Shown piece by piece: positions 32,305 to 43,437 of a stretch of DNA of 64,000 bases. The notes beneath the pieces are model-generated. The model had not been told where the DNA came from and ran no database searches. It worked only from the letters and a program-made list of their open reading frames with translations. The translations under genes were made by a program, and so were the position numbers. The stretch spans positions 930,001 to 994,000 of the forward strand of contig JAEUWY010000020.1 in assembly GCA_022059125.1 (NCBI GenBank). The letters run 5' to 3'. Numbering within the stretch: position 1 is the first letter of the stretch; every line of letters begins with the position of its first letter. Source of the DNA: Corynespora cassiicola (Eukaryota > Ascomycota > Dothideomycetes > Pleosporales > Corynesporascaceae).

Positions 32305-33817
32305 ATGAGATTCGCCCCAGGAGCTGCTGTCGCCTTTTTTGCCCTCTCTAATCTCGCGGCGTGCGAGGTTCCCTCACGCCGATGGACGGTACGTACATGA
32401 CTTCAGCTTATCCTCTACATCATTTCCTTTTTCGCATGTTTGGCACGCTGTCATCATATGTACAAATCAATTCTCAACCCTACTCGATCACGACTGACAC
32501 TATCTGCAGGGCTCTGTTGCCGGTCGTGCGTCCCTTACTAGGCGTCAAATTGAGATTGGCGGTCTCAAGCTCGGAGGAAATGGCGGTAACGGCACCGCTG
32601 AAGCTGGGGGAGCCCAGACTGCTGCCGGTGAAGGCCAAAAGGCCGGCGGGGAGGGCGAAAAAGCTGGAGCTGAAGGCCAAGCGCAAGGCCAGCAGGGCGG
32701 CGGTGGTCTGACTATTGGGGGTCTTACTCTGGGTGGAGAAGGCGGTGGCATCTCCGGCAATGGAATCAGCATTGGTGGAAACGGAAACGGACAACAAGCA
32801 CAAGAAGGCCAGAAGGGCGGCGAGGCGGCTGCGGGCGCTGAAGGCCAGAAGGGTGGCGAAGCAGCTGCTGAGGGTCAAAAAGAGGGCGGTGAGGCAGCAG
32901 CCGGCGCTGAAGGCCAAAAGGGTGGTGAAGCAGCTGCAGGTGCTGAGGGTCAAAAAGAAGGCGGCGAGGCGGCTGCCGGTGCCGAAGGCCAGAAGGAGGG
33001 TGGCGAGGCAGCTGCCGGCGCCGAAGGCCAGAAGGAGGGTGGAGAGGCAGCTGCCGGTGCCGAAGGCCAGAAGGAGGGTGGAGAGGCAGCTGCCGGTGCC
33101 GAAGGCCAGAAGGAGGGTGGCGAAGCAGCTGCTGGTGCTGAGGGCCAAAAAGAAGGTGCTGAGGCGGCTGCCGGCGCTGAAGGCCAAAAGGGTGGTGAAG
33201 CAGCTGCAGGTGCTGAGGGTCAAAAGGAAGGTGGTGAGGCGGCTGCACCGGCCGCTGGAATGGGCCAAATGGAAGGAGGAGCCGCTGCTGGCAATGGGAC
33301 TCAAGCAGCAGAAGGTCAAAAAGCAGAAGGGGAGGCCCAGGCTAGTCCTGAAGCTGCAAAGGCAGAGGGAGAAAAAGCCAGCCCTGAAGCCGCAAAAGCA
33401 GAGGGAGAAGCGCAACCGGCTGAAGGTCAGAAAGAAGGAGAGGCCGCCAAGGCCGAAGGGGAGGCTGCAGCTGCAGAGGCCGGCGCTGGAGCAGGGACCG
33501 AGAACCAACCTGGACGCGCTGAGGGCGAGGCTGCTAAGAAGGAAGGTCAAGAGGCACAGGCAGAGGCCCAGCAGCAACAGGGTGGCGCTGCTGCCGCTGA
33601 GGCTGAGAAATCGAATGGCGTCAAGGCTACTGAGGAGGCCGAAAAGTTCTCCGAGGAAGCCGGCATCACACTTGGCCAGGATGGAACTGCCGCCAACCTT
33701 GGTGGAAACTTGGGCATCACTCAAGGCAGTGACGGATCCAAGTCTGTTGGTGGAGAGAACGGGATCAATGTTGCTGCCAGTGGAGAGGCCACTGTTGCCG
33801 GTAACGAGAAGCAGTAG
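32305..33817 (+). CDS. Secreted Ala/Gly/Glu/Lys-rich tandem-repeat protein
   Basis: Two exons (32305-32388, 32510-33817; 121-bp intron GTACGT..TGCAG) give 463 aa. The N-terminus (MRFAPGAAVAFFALSNLAAC) is a classical signal peptide. Two dibasic sites follow (SRRW and LTRRQ, Arg pairs at 25-26 and 39-40), where a Kex2-type protease could cut. A glycine-rich section has IGGLKLGGNGG, LTIGGLTLGGEGG and ISIGGNG motifs. Residues ~127-275 are about 12 tandem copies of EGQK(E)GGEAAAGA. A more degenerate EGQKAEGEA / AAKAEGEK region follows, then a non-repeated C-terminus (GITLGQDGTAANLGG...GNEKQ). There are almost no aromatic or Cys residues after the signal peptide. It is very hydrophilic and probably disordered or helical. 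Function unknown; cell-wall or apoplastic roles are possible. Confidence 0.85.
32804..33247 (+). repeat. 36-39 bp coding tandem repeat (about 12 units)
   Basis: Units encode EGQK(E)GGEAAAGA and are 36 or 39 nt long (one shorter), all multiples of three. Neighbouring units near 33.0-33.1 kb are almost identical in DNA, so recent copy-number change is likely. Because the length is a multiple of three, other frames also stay open across it. Confidence 0.92.
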
Positions 33818-34384
33818 GCTTTTGCAGACAGTTTTTTTCGATACATAGCAAGCGAGTCTATCTGAGCAACTTTTCCTAATAGATATGCGAGAGATCTAAT
33901 GTGTCCTTGCTTAAAAGAACCAAATCGAGTGCCTTCAATTTGCTTATCTGGATGTTCGTTCAAGATTGTAAAAGCCTGTTTGATCCATGGGTATTCCCCT
34001 CGTTCGATCAAGCGTTTGAAGTACAAACAAGCACTTGAAAGCCATAATCCCGGACAGTTGAGTTCTTGGAACAGCTCTTTGCTTGACTTGGCAAGAAGAT
34101 GCGGATCAAGAAACAAGGCTTGTCTCAGGACGTTTCGGTCGTGCTCTGCTCGGGCTTGGCTGCCGAGTAACGATATGCGGCCTATTCAAGTGGAAGTTGT
34201 AACCTGAGAGAATTTCTGAGGTTTATGGTAGCGCTCGGAAGCCGGTGTGATACAATTACATTGGTCTGCTTAGATCCATGGTTCATGATCGACTCTTCTG
34301 GTTGCTTCAACCAAAAACGCCATCACGAACATTATCGACAAACATTCAGACATCTTTTCATCGTGGCTTTCTTAGAACGCATTT

Positions 34385-34481
34385 ACCATAGCTCTGGGGG
34401 TGTTTGTTGTCTGAATAGCCAGGCCAAACTCATTCACTGGGAAGGAAATACCTTGTCCTAAGACCTGGCCAGAGCTATGGT
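34385..34481. repeat. 13-bp perfect inverted repeat flanking 71 bp
   Basis: ACCATAGCTCTGG at 34385-34397 is the exact reverse complement of CCAGAGCTATGGT at 34469-34481. Could be a hairpin or a very short MITE remnant; no target-site duplication was established. Confidence 0.6.
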
Positions 34482-34690
34482 CATTTGCCCACCATCGCGA
34501 AGATCTGTACATACACACATGTATATATAATAATTGCTTAGCGAGAGTATGGTATCCAAGAAATCGGAGGATGAGGTAGAACTTTGCCAAGAAAAAAAGG
34601 GTGAGCAAAATCGAGAGATGTACCGTACAATGCGTACAGCCGGACGCGTCGGGTTCAGTAACCAACCGCTCGCAGCTGTAAAAATAATGC

Positions 34691-34696
34691 AAAAAA
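34691..34696 (-). terminator. RNA polymerase III terminator of tRNA-Arg
   Basis: A run of six T on the minus strand, three bases after the discriminator base of the tRNA. Confidence 0.85.
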
Positions 34697-34699
34697 GAA

Positions 34700-34788
34700 C
34701 GACCACGCCAGGGATCGAACCTGGAATCTCTTGATATCTGACCGGGAGTCGATCGTAGTCAAGCGCCTTGCCATTTGGCCACGCGGCC
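34700..34788 (-). tRNA. tRNA-Arg (ACG) with a 17-nt intron
   Basis: Minus strand. The acceptor stem GGCCGCG pairs with CGTGGTC (two G-U pairs), with discriminator G. D arm: GCC-AAATGGCAA-GGC. Anticodon stem: CTTGA/TCAAG. Anticodon loop: C-T-ACG-A..A. A 17-nt intron sits at the canonical position one base 3' of the anticodon. Variable loop: AGATT. T arm: CCAGG-TTCGATC-CCTGG. Internal promoter boxes fit: A box TGGCCAAATGG, B box GGTTCGATCCC. Anticodon ACG (inosine-modified) reads CGU/CGC/CGA arginine codons. Confidence 0.95.
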
Positions 34789-35245
34789 GGTTGTTGTGAT
34801 TTGATGAAAGGAGGTTGATGTAAGAAATATATAATCAAAATAAAAAATTGCAACAAACCTTCTCATTAATTAGTTAAACGTTGATAATCTTGTACCTATC
34901 TGTGCAAATTTTTTTCGCGGGGTGCTTTGTGTCAGAAGCCTGCGTGTCTCAAGTAACCGCATTTGGAATTCCGGTCGGACTTAGCCACACGGACCCACAG
35001 CTCTTCGTCTTCCACTTATCAGCTATTCCATAACGCACAGGCAGCCCGCAAGTTGTTTCCTTAGGGTCAGAGAAGACAGTCTCCTGCACGTGACTGTGAA
35101 TCTGATGAGTTAGGTAGATACTCGCCCATGACTGTGAATTTGATGAGTCTAACGCGACCTTGAAAACCCTTGTCAACCCTGACTTGTTCTCGGAATCCAA
35201 AAAATCCCTACTTTGTCCGATTCTCATACCGTGGCCGCCAGCACC
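34789..35245. other. Intergenic region with an imperfect 38-bp duplication
   Basis: Between the tRNA and the NUDIX pseudogene. TGACTGTGAATCTGATGAGT (35091-35110) recurs with one change at 35129-35148. Confidence 0.6.
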
Positions 35246-36058
35246 ATGCAGTCTAGCCCCTTCGCTAACGCTCGATATTCAAGCGACATTCTGCACATTG
35301 GAGCAGGCGTCGCCATGTTCCACCTTGCCTCGGAAAGAGTTATTATGCGCAGTAAGAAGTATGACAATATTGGACTGTACTACTTCCTACTCAAAGGCAA
35401 GCGCGATGCTGGCGAGGAGAGCGGTAGATGCGCGATAAGGGAGGGATTCAAATAGGTACCTAGCACAATCAATCTTATATGATTTTTCCAAATACGTGGT
35501 CACGATGAACCTCCACTAACGTCTTGAAGTCTGGTTACCGCAACCGTCTCCTTCCGCTGCCCACGAAGCACCTTCAACCGCGAGCAGAAGCTCCAATGGT
35601 ATCTCCTCTTTTAACGGCAGAGCCTCTCTGGATGCAGTTGGTTACGATCAGACAGAAAACAATACAGTATGCTGCCTTCTTCTACATTGCCGAAACGCTA
35701 CCTCCGGATCTTGACGAAGAGCCACTAGAGTCACATGCTGGCAGACCATTATTCAAGGCCCCTCCTCCCTATCCCGACGATTTGTTTCTCCGTAATAGAG
35801 TGAAGATGGAGCCAGAAGGGTATGAACCTAAGCATCATCAGAACACTGGCGTCAATGATGAGGAGCAATCGTATCAGAGCTGTGGAGTTACTAGGAAAGG
35901 ATGATGTGCGATCTCATGTTATTCTGAGAGGATGGGAGGCCATTAAAGCTCGATATGCAATGGAGGAGGTGGTTGACACGGCGAGCCAGGAGCAGATTGC
36001 CACGGGGAACCTTGAACAGATTGCCACAGCAAGCCGTAGACACTCGAATTCGATTTGA
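35246..36058 (+). pseudogene. NUDIX hydrolase family gene, apparently inactivated
   Basis: ATG 35246 (CACCATG) opens MQSSPFANARYSSDILHIGAG. The NUDIX box begins in exon 1 (GKRDAGEESGRCAIREGFK) and should finish in exon 2 (SGYRNRLLPLP), following the G-x5-E-x7-RE pattern. The last codon before the donor (35456, GTACCT) is TAG; with CAG the exon would end CAG|GT, a consensus donor. The 74-bp intron ends at 35529. Exon 2 reads on through LFLRNRVKMEPEGYEPKHH to ~35.87 kb, then the protein-like text shifts frame to RAVELLGKDDVRSHV...GWEAIKARYAMEE, ending at 36058. So there are two lesions: a nonsense codon and a one-base frame change. This family of ~200-aa NUDIX proteins is multi-copy in filamentous ascomycetes (known to me); the substrate is unknown. 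Confidence 0.7.
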
Positions 36059-39000
36059 TCAGGTCGGAAGCTGCATTACAAAAGAATGACAGTGCAGATG
36101 TTGTTACGGTCAGCTCCAGATTAACGGTTAGCCTTATTTCTTAATTCTTAATTCATGGTATGATCTCTATATATTCATGCTCATCTCGTTCGTGAACGCA
36201 CAAGCATCAACTGAATGGACGTCCTCAACACCCCCAAGACTCCGCCTTCTCCCCGGCCTCTAGACTCCGCTCCACCCCTCTTCGACTCTCTTTCCCAGGG
36301 TCATAGATATATTGGAACGCTCCCTATCAACCCAAAAAGTCAATGGGATGAGGCAGGGGGTTATGGTCGGTCTAGATCCTCGGCTGCCCACACTGTGTAC
36401 CTTGAACATCCATTCGTACGGACGAATCTGCTGGCCTGTATTCACAGCTCGATACCGAAACCTCTCTATGGGCTCCAAATCTACATTCCTTGCCTTTTTT
36501 GCCTTGTATATTACTCTGCAGCATGCAAGATCAAGCATATTGTACAACACCCCCCTCCCAATGTTCGACGCCCAACCTGGAGACAGGTAGACGGGCTCAT
36601 CTCCCAAGCTTCACAGGAACAGTCTTCTCTGGATTATGCGGCCCGAAATCATCGTGTTTGCTACTGATAGCTCATCTTCGGCCCACCTTTGTTCGAACCT
36701 CTCAAGTTAGCGGACCCTTGAGTCACACAGAAGGCGGACTGTTAGCTCCAACTCTCCAAGCGAACTCTACGGTGTCAACTTGATTTTTTTTTCGTGATGA
36801 TGGATCCATCTACTTGCTCGACGACCATTTTTTGAAAAATATGCAGCAAAAATAATGCGAAAAGCTCAGTGGAATATCAACACCCCGCACCAAACCACTT
36901 TCCTTACTGGTTTCGATCCACGCACAAAATCGTACGAGGTAACAATGAGAACCGGCAATCTCCGGTTCATCACCGATATCAAGTTTCTCTCCCCTGTCAT
37001 CCCACGCTGGCCATGCATGCGCGAGCTCGCTTGTTCACTGCACATAGCCACATGCCTCGTATACCATATATGCTCCCCACAATCTTTCATATATACAGAT
37101 GAACCCCACAAACGCATTCGCTCTCGTTACCACTCAGACTGACGTTGTAATCCAGGTAATGTCAACGTTACTCGCGACACGTGCCCTCACACACAAGATG
37201 AATCTAAACATCCATGTCGTATCCATCCACTGGTGGCTTAGAAAGGCGAAAAGGTCTGGATTTTGCGGCAGAACTGGATAAAAGCACCGTGCTCCGCCCC
37301 CCTAGCGAGGCCCCATGGGGACGCAGTGACATGATTTTCCTGCCGTATGACGCTTCACTACGGCGCAGCGTTGACAAATACTCTACAAATTCTCCGCATC
37401 GGTACGATTCTTACACGAGGATCTAATGTACGGACGGTCGATTTTCACGTGAACCGAGCGCAGCTATAGGTATGCCTGGCAATATATCGTTGGCGCTATC
37501 GAAGTGTAGGTATAGGTCTGTGCGCGCAATCGCGACTCCGCATCTGGTATCTGACTTGACAAATAGGGTACGGAGCATCTATCGCGGGCCAAGCATCGTG
37601 AAGAGTAGGTGAGCAGGTAATGTAGACGGGCCGGGAATGTGGCCAAGCCACTGGCGAAGGAATGGCAACACCACCACGGCAAGGTGATGATAAGACGGAC
37701 AGCCATCATCCGAATGCGTTCAGGCAGCAACGATGTCAACTTCTGTGACTCTGAACTTACATCCCACTGTACTCTGCGCGACGGGTCGGTCTGGGGTGTG
37801 CATGCGCATACGCGAGCCAAAGCGATTGTGTGACCATGGCTCCGTTCCTATTCGAGCTCGACACCCGATCTACCACGGTTATATTATCGACACCGAATCA
37901 TGGCCTCTTGCAAGGTTCCATTACTTGGAGGTGGAAATGAAGACCAAAGCCAAGGACGGCAATATCGCGATAATGCCGTGAAACTGTGCAAGTCACACGC
38001 AGTCTACCGCAACGTAATTCCACCGCAAAAACTCCGTATGATGAGACTGGTGCAGTCAGGACATTGCGCAGAAGACATATGCCTTGTTGAGTTGCGCCGA
38101 AAGAAAGGGCGGTCACGTTCGGTTAGTCGGTGGCAGAATCACCCAGAGTAGCTACTCGGCCTGGTGCTGTTGAGGCTATTGAACAGCGCCAGCATGGGCT
38201 ACATCCAGGCCCAAAATATCCGCAAGCCACGCGGTTGGTGAAGAGCCAGGAGCTGAAATGTACGATCATCCTGCACCTTTGAGGATCCTTTGCCGCATCA
38301 GGTACTATACGTCGGACTTTTCAGCTCGACCACTACCAGCGCATCCTCACCCTTAGTAAAGAAGATATCAAAGTTCTGGACTGCCCCGCCCAACATTTTG
38401 CATATGGGAGTTGCTTTCTTGGCCCTGGAATAAAGAAAAAGAAACAAGCATCAAGATATGGCCCTTAAAATGGTTCATATAGCTTGGCAGAAGATCGACC
38501 CGCAGTCCTTGAAGAGCAGGGTGGGGATGACGAGACCCTACATTGCGTCCCTCCAACGATAAAACACGGATCAACAACCCTCGCAGGACCTGGACGCATA
38601 TGTGGTGACTATAGAAGCTACCTTTATACTGTGAAGGACGAATTTATAAGCAGGCTTTGGTGGTGGTTGAAAAGCCAGTCCAGCTTACAGAGAAGAGCCG
38701 TGCGTGAATGAATCTGTTGCAACAAGGTATAGGCCATGGAACGTGCAGACTCATGCTCCAGGGCAGACATTGATCAGCACGGAAGCCTCGATTTCGTCAA
38801 ATCTTTGCGCACGTTTGCGTGTCATTCCCTGCATGCATCACCTCTCAATTCCCAATGATACAAGAAAGGGTCCAACAAAGCATTACTTACCAGCTTATTC
38901 GAGTGAACATCTGTAGATCAGGAAACAATAGCCAGCATCAAACTCATATCTCAACAGAGTCTGTGGTTCGAAGATCTCACCGTTCGCACAAGGAAACCAA

Positions 39001-40081
39001 CCTACCAATCAAAAAAAAAAAAAACCAAGCATCAGAGCACCCTGAACCCTTCCGAGGTGGCACAGACGTCCAGCGCAGACGCTGCATCAACCTATGCTTT
39101 TCCAAGATCGATCTACCCAGTAGGCAAAAGCACCACTTCTCCCATGCCCACCCACAATTATTCTCGGCATGAACATCAAGCCCGTTGGTACGATGGCCAA
39201 ACGCCTACAAACCTCCGGGACTGACATCACACCAACGCCTCCATCACCACCCTCCCCGCACTCCAACACAAGCCCTCTACACAGCGTACCCTCAAGCCCA
39301 CAAGTCCCCATGTGGTCCAAGCCGTAGTAACTCCGTAACGAGCCCCACCCACGCTCTCCACACCTCACGCCCTCATCATCACCACCATTACCGGCAGCGC
39401 TGCGGCAACATGAAACATCGGCCCGCCCGCAGAGGGGGAAAAAAAGCCCACATCAGGGACGGACGAGCAAGAGCCCCATACCCTACCACTCCGACCGTAG
39501 ATCCTACAAACAAGCATTCCCCACGCACATGTACAAAGGAAGACAGACGTGATCGCCCGGTGCCAAATGCCCTAGTGGACAGGTTAGACAAGTAGACGGA
39601 GGGGAGAGATATCCACTTCTCACATCCCCCCCCCACACACACACACATACATAGGCCGCCTGCTCCAAATCACACCTAGCGCGCGAAGCAGCCAAGGCGA
39701 ATGATTTCGTGATTGTGTGATGAGGCCGTTACACCTGTTGTCATCAGGCACACTGCGCTGCGCTGCGCTGCACCACACCGCACCGTGACGTTCGATGGTC
39801 CGGACATCCGATTCGGATCTCCACACTGGACGCCGGACACGAACGAGCCTGTCCGCCAGCCTGCCAATGCCCCAAGCAAACGAACCCCCAGGACAAGAAG
39901 AACGGCGGTTGGCCTGGCCGCCCCCCTCGCCATCCGATAGCATCATAGCCCGTGGCGGGAGGTGCGAGAGCTTGAAACGGAGGCGTTCAAGAACGCCTTC
40001 TTTGGGGGCAAGGTTGCGAGGCCGCCGGATACGTCGTTGGGAAGCGCACTCCTATTATCCTACGGTGCGTACCTCTGCCAT

Positions 40082-40112
40082 CCCCCCCCCCCCCCCCCCC
40101 TCTCTCTCTCTC
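40082..40112. repeat. C19 tract followed by (TC)6
   Basis: Nineteen consecutive C then six TC units. A second C16 tract is at 40379-40394. Confidence 0.9.
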
Positions 40113-40378
40113 TTAGGGCGCAAGATGGCAGACTACGCCCACCACCTACGCTCCGCCTAGCTGCATGGCATCGGCGTTTGAAAAGGTGCACACTCACGCA
40201 CGTCAAGGCTGCATCGACGCATCCAGACACCGTCCTAGCTCCCCTCCCTAGAGGGGAAAAAAAAAACCTGTAGTCGAGTGTGCATGTCTGAGGCGCACAA
40301 GGCGATGTCGCATACGTCCCGATCCACGGCGAAGAACGAACAGGCCCTTTGCATCCGTAGGCAGACCAGACGCCATAT

Positions 40379-40394
40379 CCCCCCCCCCCCCCCC
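40379..40394. repeat. C16 homopolymer
   Basis: Sixteen consecutive C on the plus strand. Confidence 0.9.
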
Positions 40395-40527
40395 TCCTAA
40401 GCGCAAACACCAAAGCCCGCCGACCAGGACCAAGCACTTGGCCTGAACCACTCTTTCTTAGGATCGAGATAACTTGCCTCCCCACCCACGCGCAGACGAT
40501 GCAGAAATTTTCTGTCGCATGGCCTAC

Positions 40528-40548
40528 CCATCCATCCATCCATCCATC
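40528..40548. repeat. (CCAT)5 microsatellite
   Basis: About five tandem CCAT units. Confidence 0.85.
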
Positions 40549-41568
40549 CCCCCACGAGATACATACCAACCACACCACACCGCCCAAACAAGTGCCATGC
40601 CACGCGCTGCGCAAAAGCCCCCCCCAAAAAAGTGACTCAGGCACCATGGCTGACGCGTATCGATAACGCACGCCTTATCCCCTCCCCCCTTGATGCAGCG
40701 GAACGAGTGGCAAGCCGGCGATAGGCTCAGAAGCGCCGGGCTGAGAAAAAACGCAGGAACCCGCCCGAAACGCGGCGATCAGGCGCCGATTGTGGGGATG
40801 CGCGATGCGCGGCCAAAGGCCTAGCGCTGAACTTTGTCCGATGGCGTCCTCGTTGGCCTCAGACGAGCACGTTTTTTGCTCTTTTGCCCCGGACTGCGCT
40901 GCGAAGGGGGGGGGGATCTGCGCTCTTGCGTGGGAAGCGGGCATGTGAGTGAGTGAGGGCATTGGTGTGCAAGTTTTGAGACCAGTGACAGTAACAGGAC
41001 CAATGGTGATGTAATGTGATCGGCACGCATCATCGTGCATGTTTTGTATTCTCCCGCCTTGCGTGCTTGTAGAAGCAAAGGCCGCCGCCGAATCCGCTAA
41101 GCGATATTTACAACGATCAGACATTTAACAATAACATGTGAAAAGAGATAAGCCCCAACGCCATGGTGACCTTCGCCATCATTAGAAGAGCAGAAAACAT
41201 GTGCAAAGGAGAGACAGGAAATGGTAGTAACGAGGTTGATTGAACGAGCACCCCTATCTAAAGCTCGTGTGTATGCCCACTTTAAGTCGCCTGTACACCA
41301 CCAGGCGACAGACATTCGAGTAAAGCATCATGTGACCAACAAGGCCGTTATGACGGAAAGGGAAGAAGGTAAGTTTGTACAGAGAAGTAGTAGTCGGAGG
41401 TGGGCCCAATTAAACCCCGGGGCAGGATGGCCCATAGATCCAACTCTTGAAAAGTCTGAGATTTGGGTCGAAATGGTCAGACATTTGTTGGTACCACGAA
41501 CAGAAAGTCATCATGTAGTCGTCGTGTCTGTGTGCAAGGCGGTTGTCGAGTGTCTTGTGGACGAGTGC

Positions 41569-43437
41569 TTACCACGAGAAGGATTCCTCGCGGAAGTCGA
41601 CGTTCCACTGAGTCTCGCGATTGCGCACAGCACGCCTGAGGTCGTCAGCCAGCGAGCCTGTGCCGCAGACAGTGACACAAGCAGCACCAATGCCCTCCAT
41701 CATCTCCTGGTCGATCAAGGCCTGAACGTTGGGCTTGCCGGGGAACATCTGGACGCTGGAGCTGGGAGAGTGGATCTCCTTGGTGCTCCGGGGCCGGGTG
41801 ACGAAGAGGAGGATCTTGAGGATCTCGCGACGGCGAGGCATGGAGAGGATCTGAGTCATCCATGTGCGGATCCACTCAAGATGCTCCGGAGACTGGATGA
41901 CCCAGACGAGAGTGAGACGACGCGTGGCAGTAGTGCCGTTGGCATACTTGGCGACAATGTCACGCACGTGAGGTACCTGGTGGGTGATGCCAATACCGGC
42001 AGCCCACAGCATGACGGTGCCATACGAGCTCAAATCTTCGCCGCCTGTGATGTGTTAGCCAGGATTCCGTGGTCCGCGGGACATAGGTTAATATGGGATA
42101 AATTGCAAAAAAAAACTGGGGAAATAAGCATGGGGAAATAAGCTTCGTAACTTACCATAAGGGCCCTCCACGTATGCCGAGGTCGAGAATCTTCCAGCCG
42201 CAGAGAGATCGGCCTTCTTGTAAAGCGTCTCGGTGAAACCGGTTCGTCGTCGAATGATGAAAGACATGCTAGTCTTGTTGGCCTCCAGGATGTCCTGGCG
42301 GTTCATGGGGAGACCCTTCTCATCAGTCATGGTGCTAAGGTCTTCCTCTTCCTCACTCCAGGCAATGGAGAAGGGGTGGTTGGTCCACAGGCCAACGGAA
42401 GGCATGTACAGGTAGGCATGCTGGCCAGGGCGGAAAGTCCAGGGACGGGCCATGCGAACGGTGACGCGAAGAGCATCGCCGGGTAGGACCTCGACCTCGG
42501 CCTTGGTACCGCCAGATCCAACGTTGTTGGTGACCAAGCGAACAACACGCCACAGACGCTCCATAACCCACAGGGCAACGACTCCGTAGAGCATGGGCTG
42601 CTGGGGGCGCTCCTTCAAGTGAATCCAGAGGCCGCCAAGGGCAACAGCAGCGCCAATGATGTGGCAGTGAAGGAAGACCTCGTAGAAGGCGTGCCTGATG
42701 GCCGAGGGCGACTGGATGAGAAGGAAGACGAAGGCGACGGTGGCGATGAAACCAGTCATGATGAACTCGCTGTTCTGGATGGAAGCCCAGACGGCGACCC
42801 AGCCCTTGGTGTGGACCTTGGCGGCCATCCAAGCAGCGGTGTGGCAGACGGCCTCAAGGACCGTGATCCTTCCGAACCAACGGTGAATGAGGTTCATGGT
42901 GTCGAAGGAGATGCCAGTGAGCTTGATGACGGGGTTGTTGCGGCCGGCAAGGAGGAAGAGAGGAATCATGTTGATGGTGGACATGATACCGGTACGGTTG
43001 CGGAACTCACCAGCGACCTTGGAGTAGTCGCCGCTGAAGTCGATGCTCCAGAAGCAGAAGCCGACGTTGGTGGAGAAGTAGCCGAGCAGGAGGAAGGTCT
43101 GCAGACGGCTGGGGAGGGTACCGACGTTGATGGCAGTCGACAGCTTGAACTCGCGGTGGTGACGGGTGCCGAAGAGGGGAGCCTCGAGGCAGTTCTTCTT
43201 GAACCAGGCAAACAGGACATGGGGCTTGGCGAAGTACCTCTGGGTCTCGTTGTTCAGGCAGGCCACGGTGCGGATGTAGCGCACAAAGTGGAAGATGACC
43301 TGGTACATGAAGAAGACGCAGACGAAGGCGACCCAGATCCAGCCCAAGAAGTGCTGGACGTCGTTGTTGAAGAAGTCGGCGGGGCCTGGCCCTTCTTCGT
43401 GGCCTCCACCGGCTCTCTTGACAGTGTTGGCAGACAT
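41569..43437 (-). CDS. Ferric/cupric reductase transmembrane protein (FRE family)
   Basis: Two exons (43437-42156, 42044-41569) with a 111-bp intron give 585 aa. It passes electrons from NADPH via FAD and two hemes across the membrane to reduce Fe(III)/Cu(II). The ferric-reductase core has two H-x13-H pairs: H185/H199 (IHRWFGR...CHTAAW) and H259/H273 (LHCHIIG...WIHLKE). The FAD site includes RPGQHAYLYMP and NHPFS (~353-357). The NAD(P) site includes MLWAAGIGITH and VCGTGSLADDLR, and the splice joins EGPYG|GEDLSSYGT. There is no signal peptide and no long extracellular N-terminal domain, unlike yeast Fre1/Fre2; the first TM segment starts at ~32. The C-terminus ends EESFSW, typical for the family. 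Iron-dependent regulation is likely, but no clear motif was established. Confidence 0.95.

Larger units (their letters stand above)
33818..34699. other. Intergenic region with a short inverted repeat
   Basis: No gene is recognised. Holds a 13-bp inverted repeat pair at 34.385 and 34.469 kb, listed separately. Confidence 0.45.
36059..41568. other. Gene-poor region of 5.5 kb
   Basis: No gene can be supported. A plus-strand ATG frame at 36215-36667 starts with proline-rich protein-like text (MDVLNTPKTPPSPRPLDSAP) but degenerates; it might be a gene fragment. 38.9-40.7 kb holds simple repeats: A12-14 near 39.01 kb, AC repeats near 39.64 kb, poly-C/TC tracts and CCAT repeats. The last 0.5 kb is the 3' side of the ferric reductase gene. 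Confidence 0.45.

Noticed and set aside
32480..33848. Long open frames of ~375-415 codons in other frames and on the opposite strand over the secreted repeat gene
   Set aside because: The repeat unit is a multiple of three, so every frame without a stop in one unit stays open through all. The products are Arg/Lys- or Leu/Ser-rich with no domain, while the chosen frame has a signal peptide and consensus intron.
36855..37142. Plus-strand frame with text like TTFLTGFDPRTKSYEVTM
   Set aside because: Looks locally protein-like but has no intact start, no partner exon and no recognisable family; at most a fragment.
41221..42141. 306-codon plus-strand frame
   Set aside because: Antisense to the last ferric reductase exon and its intron; no domain.
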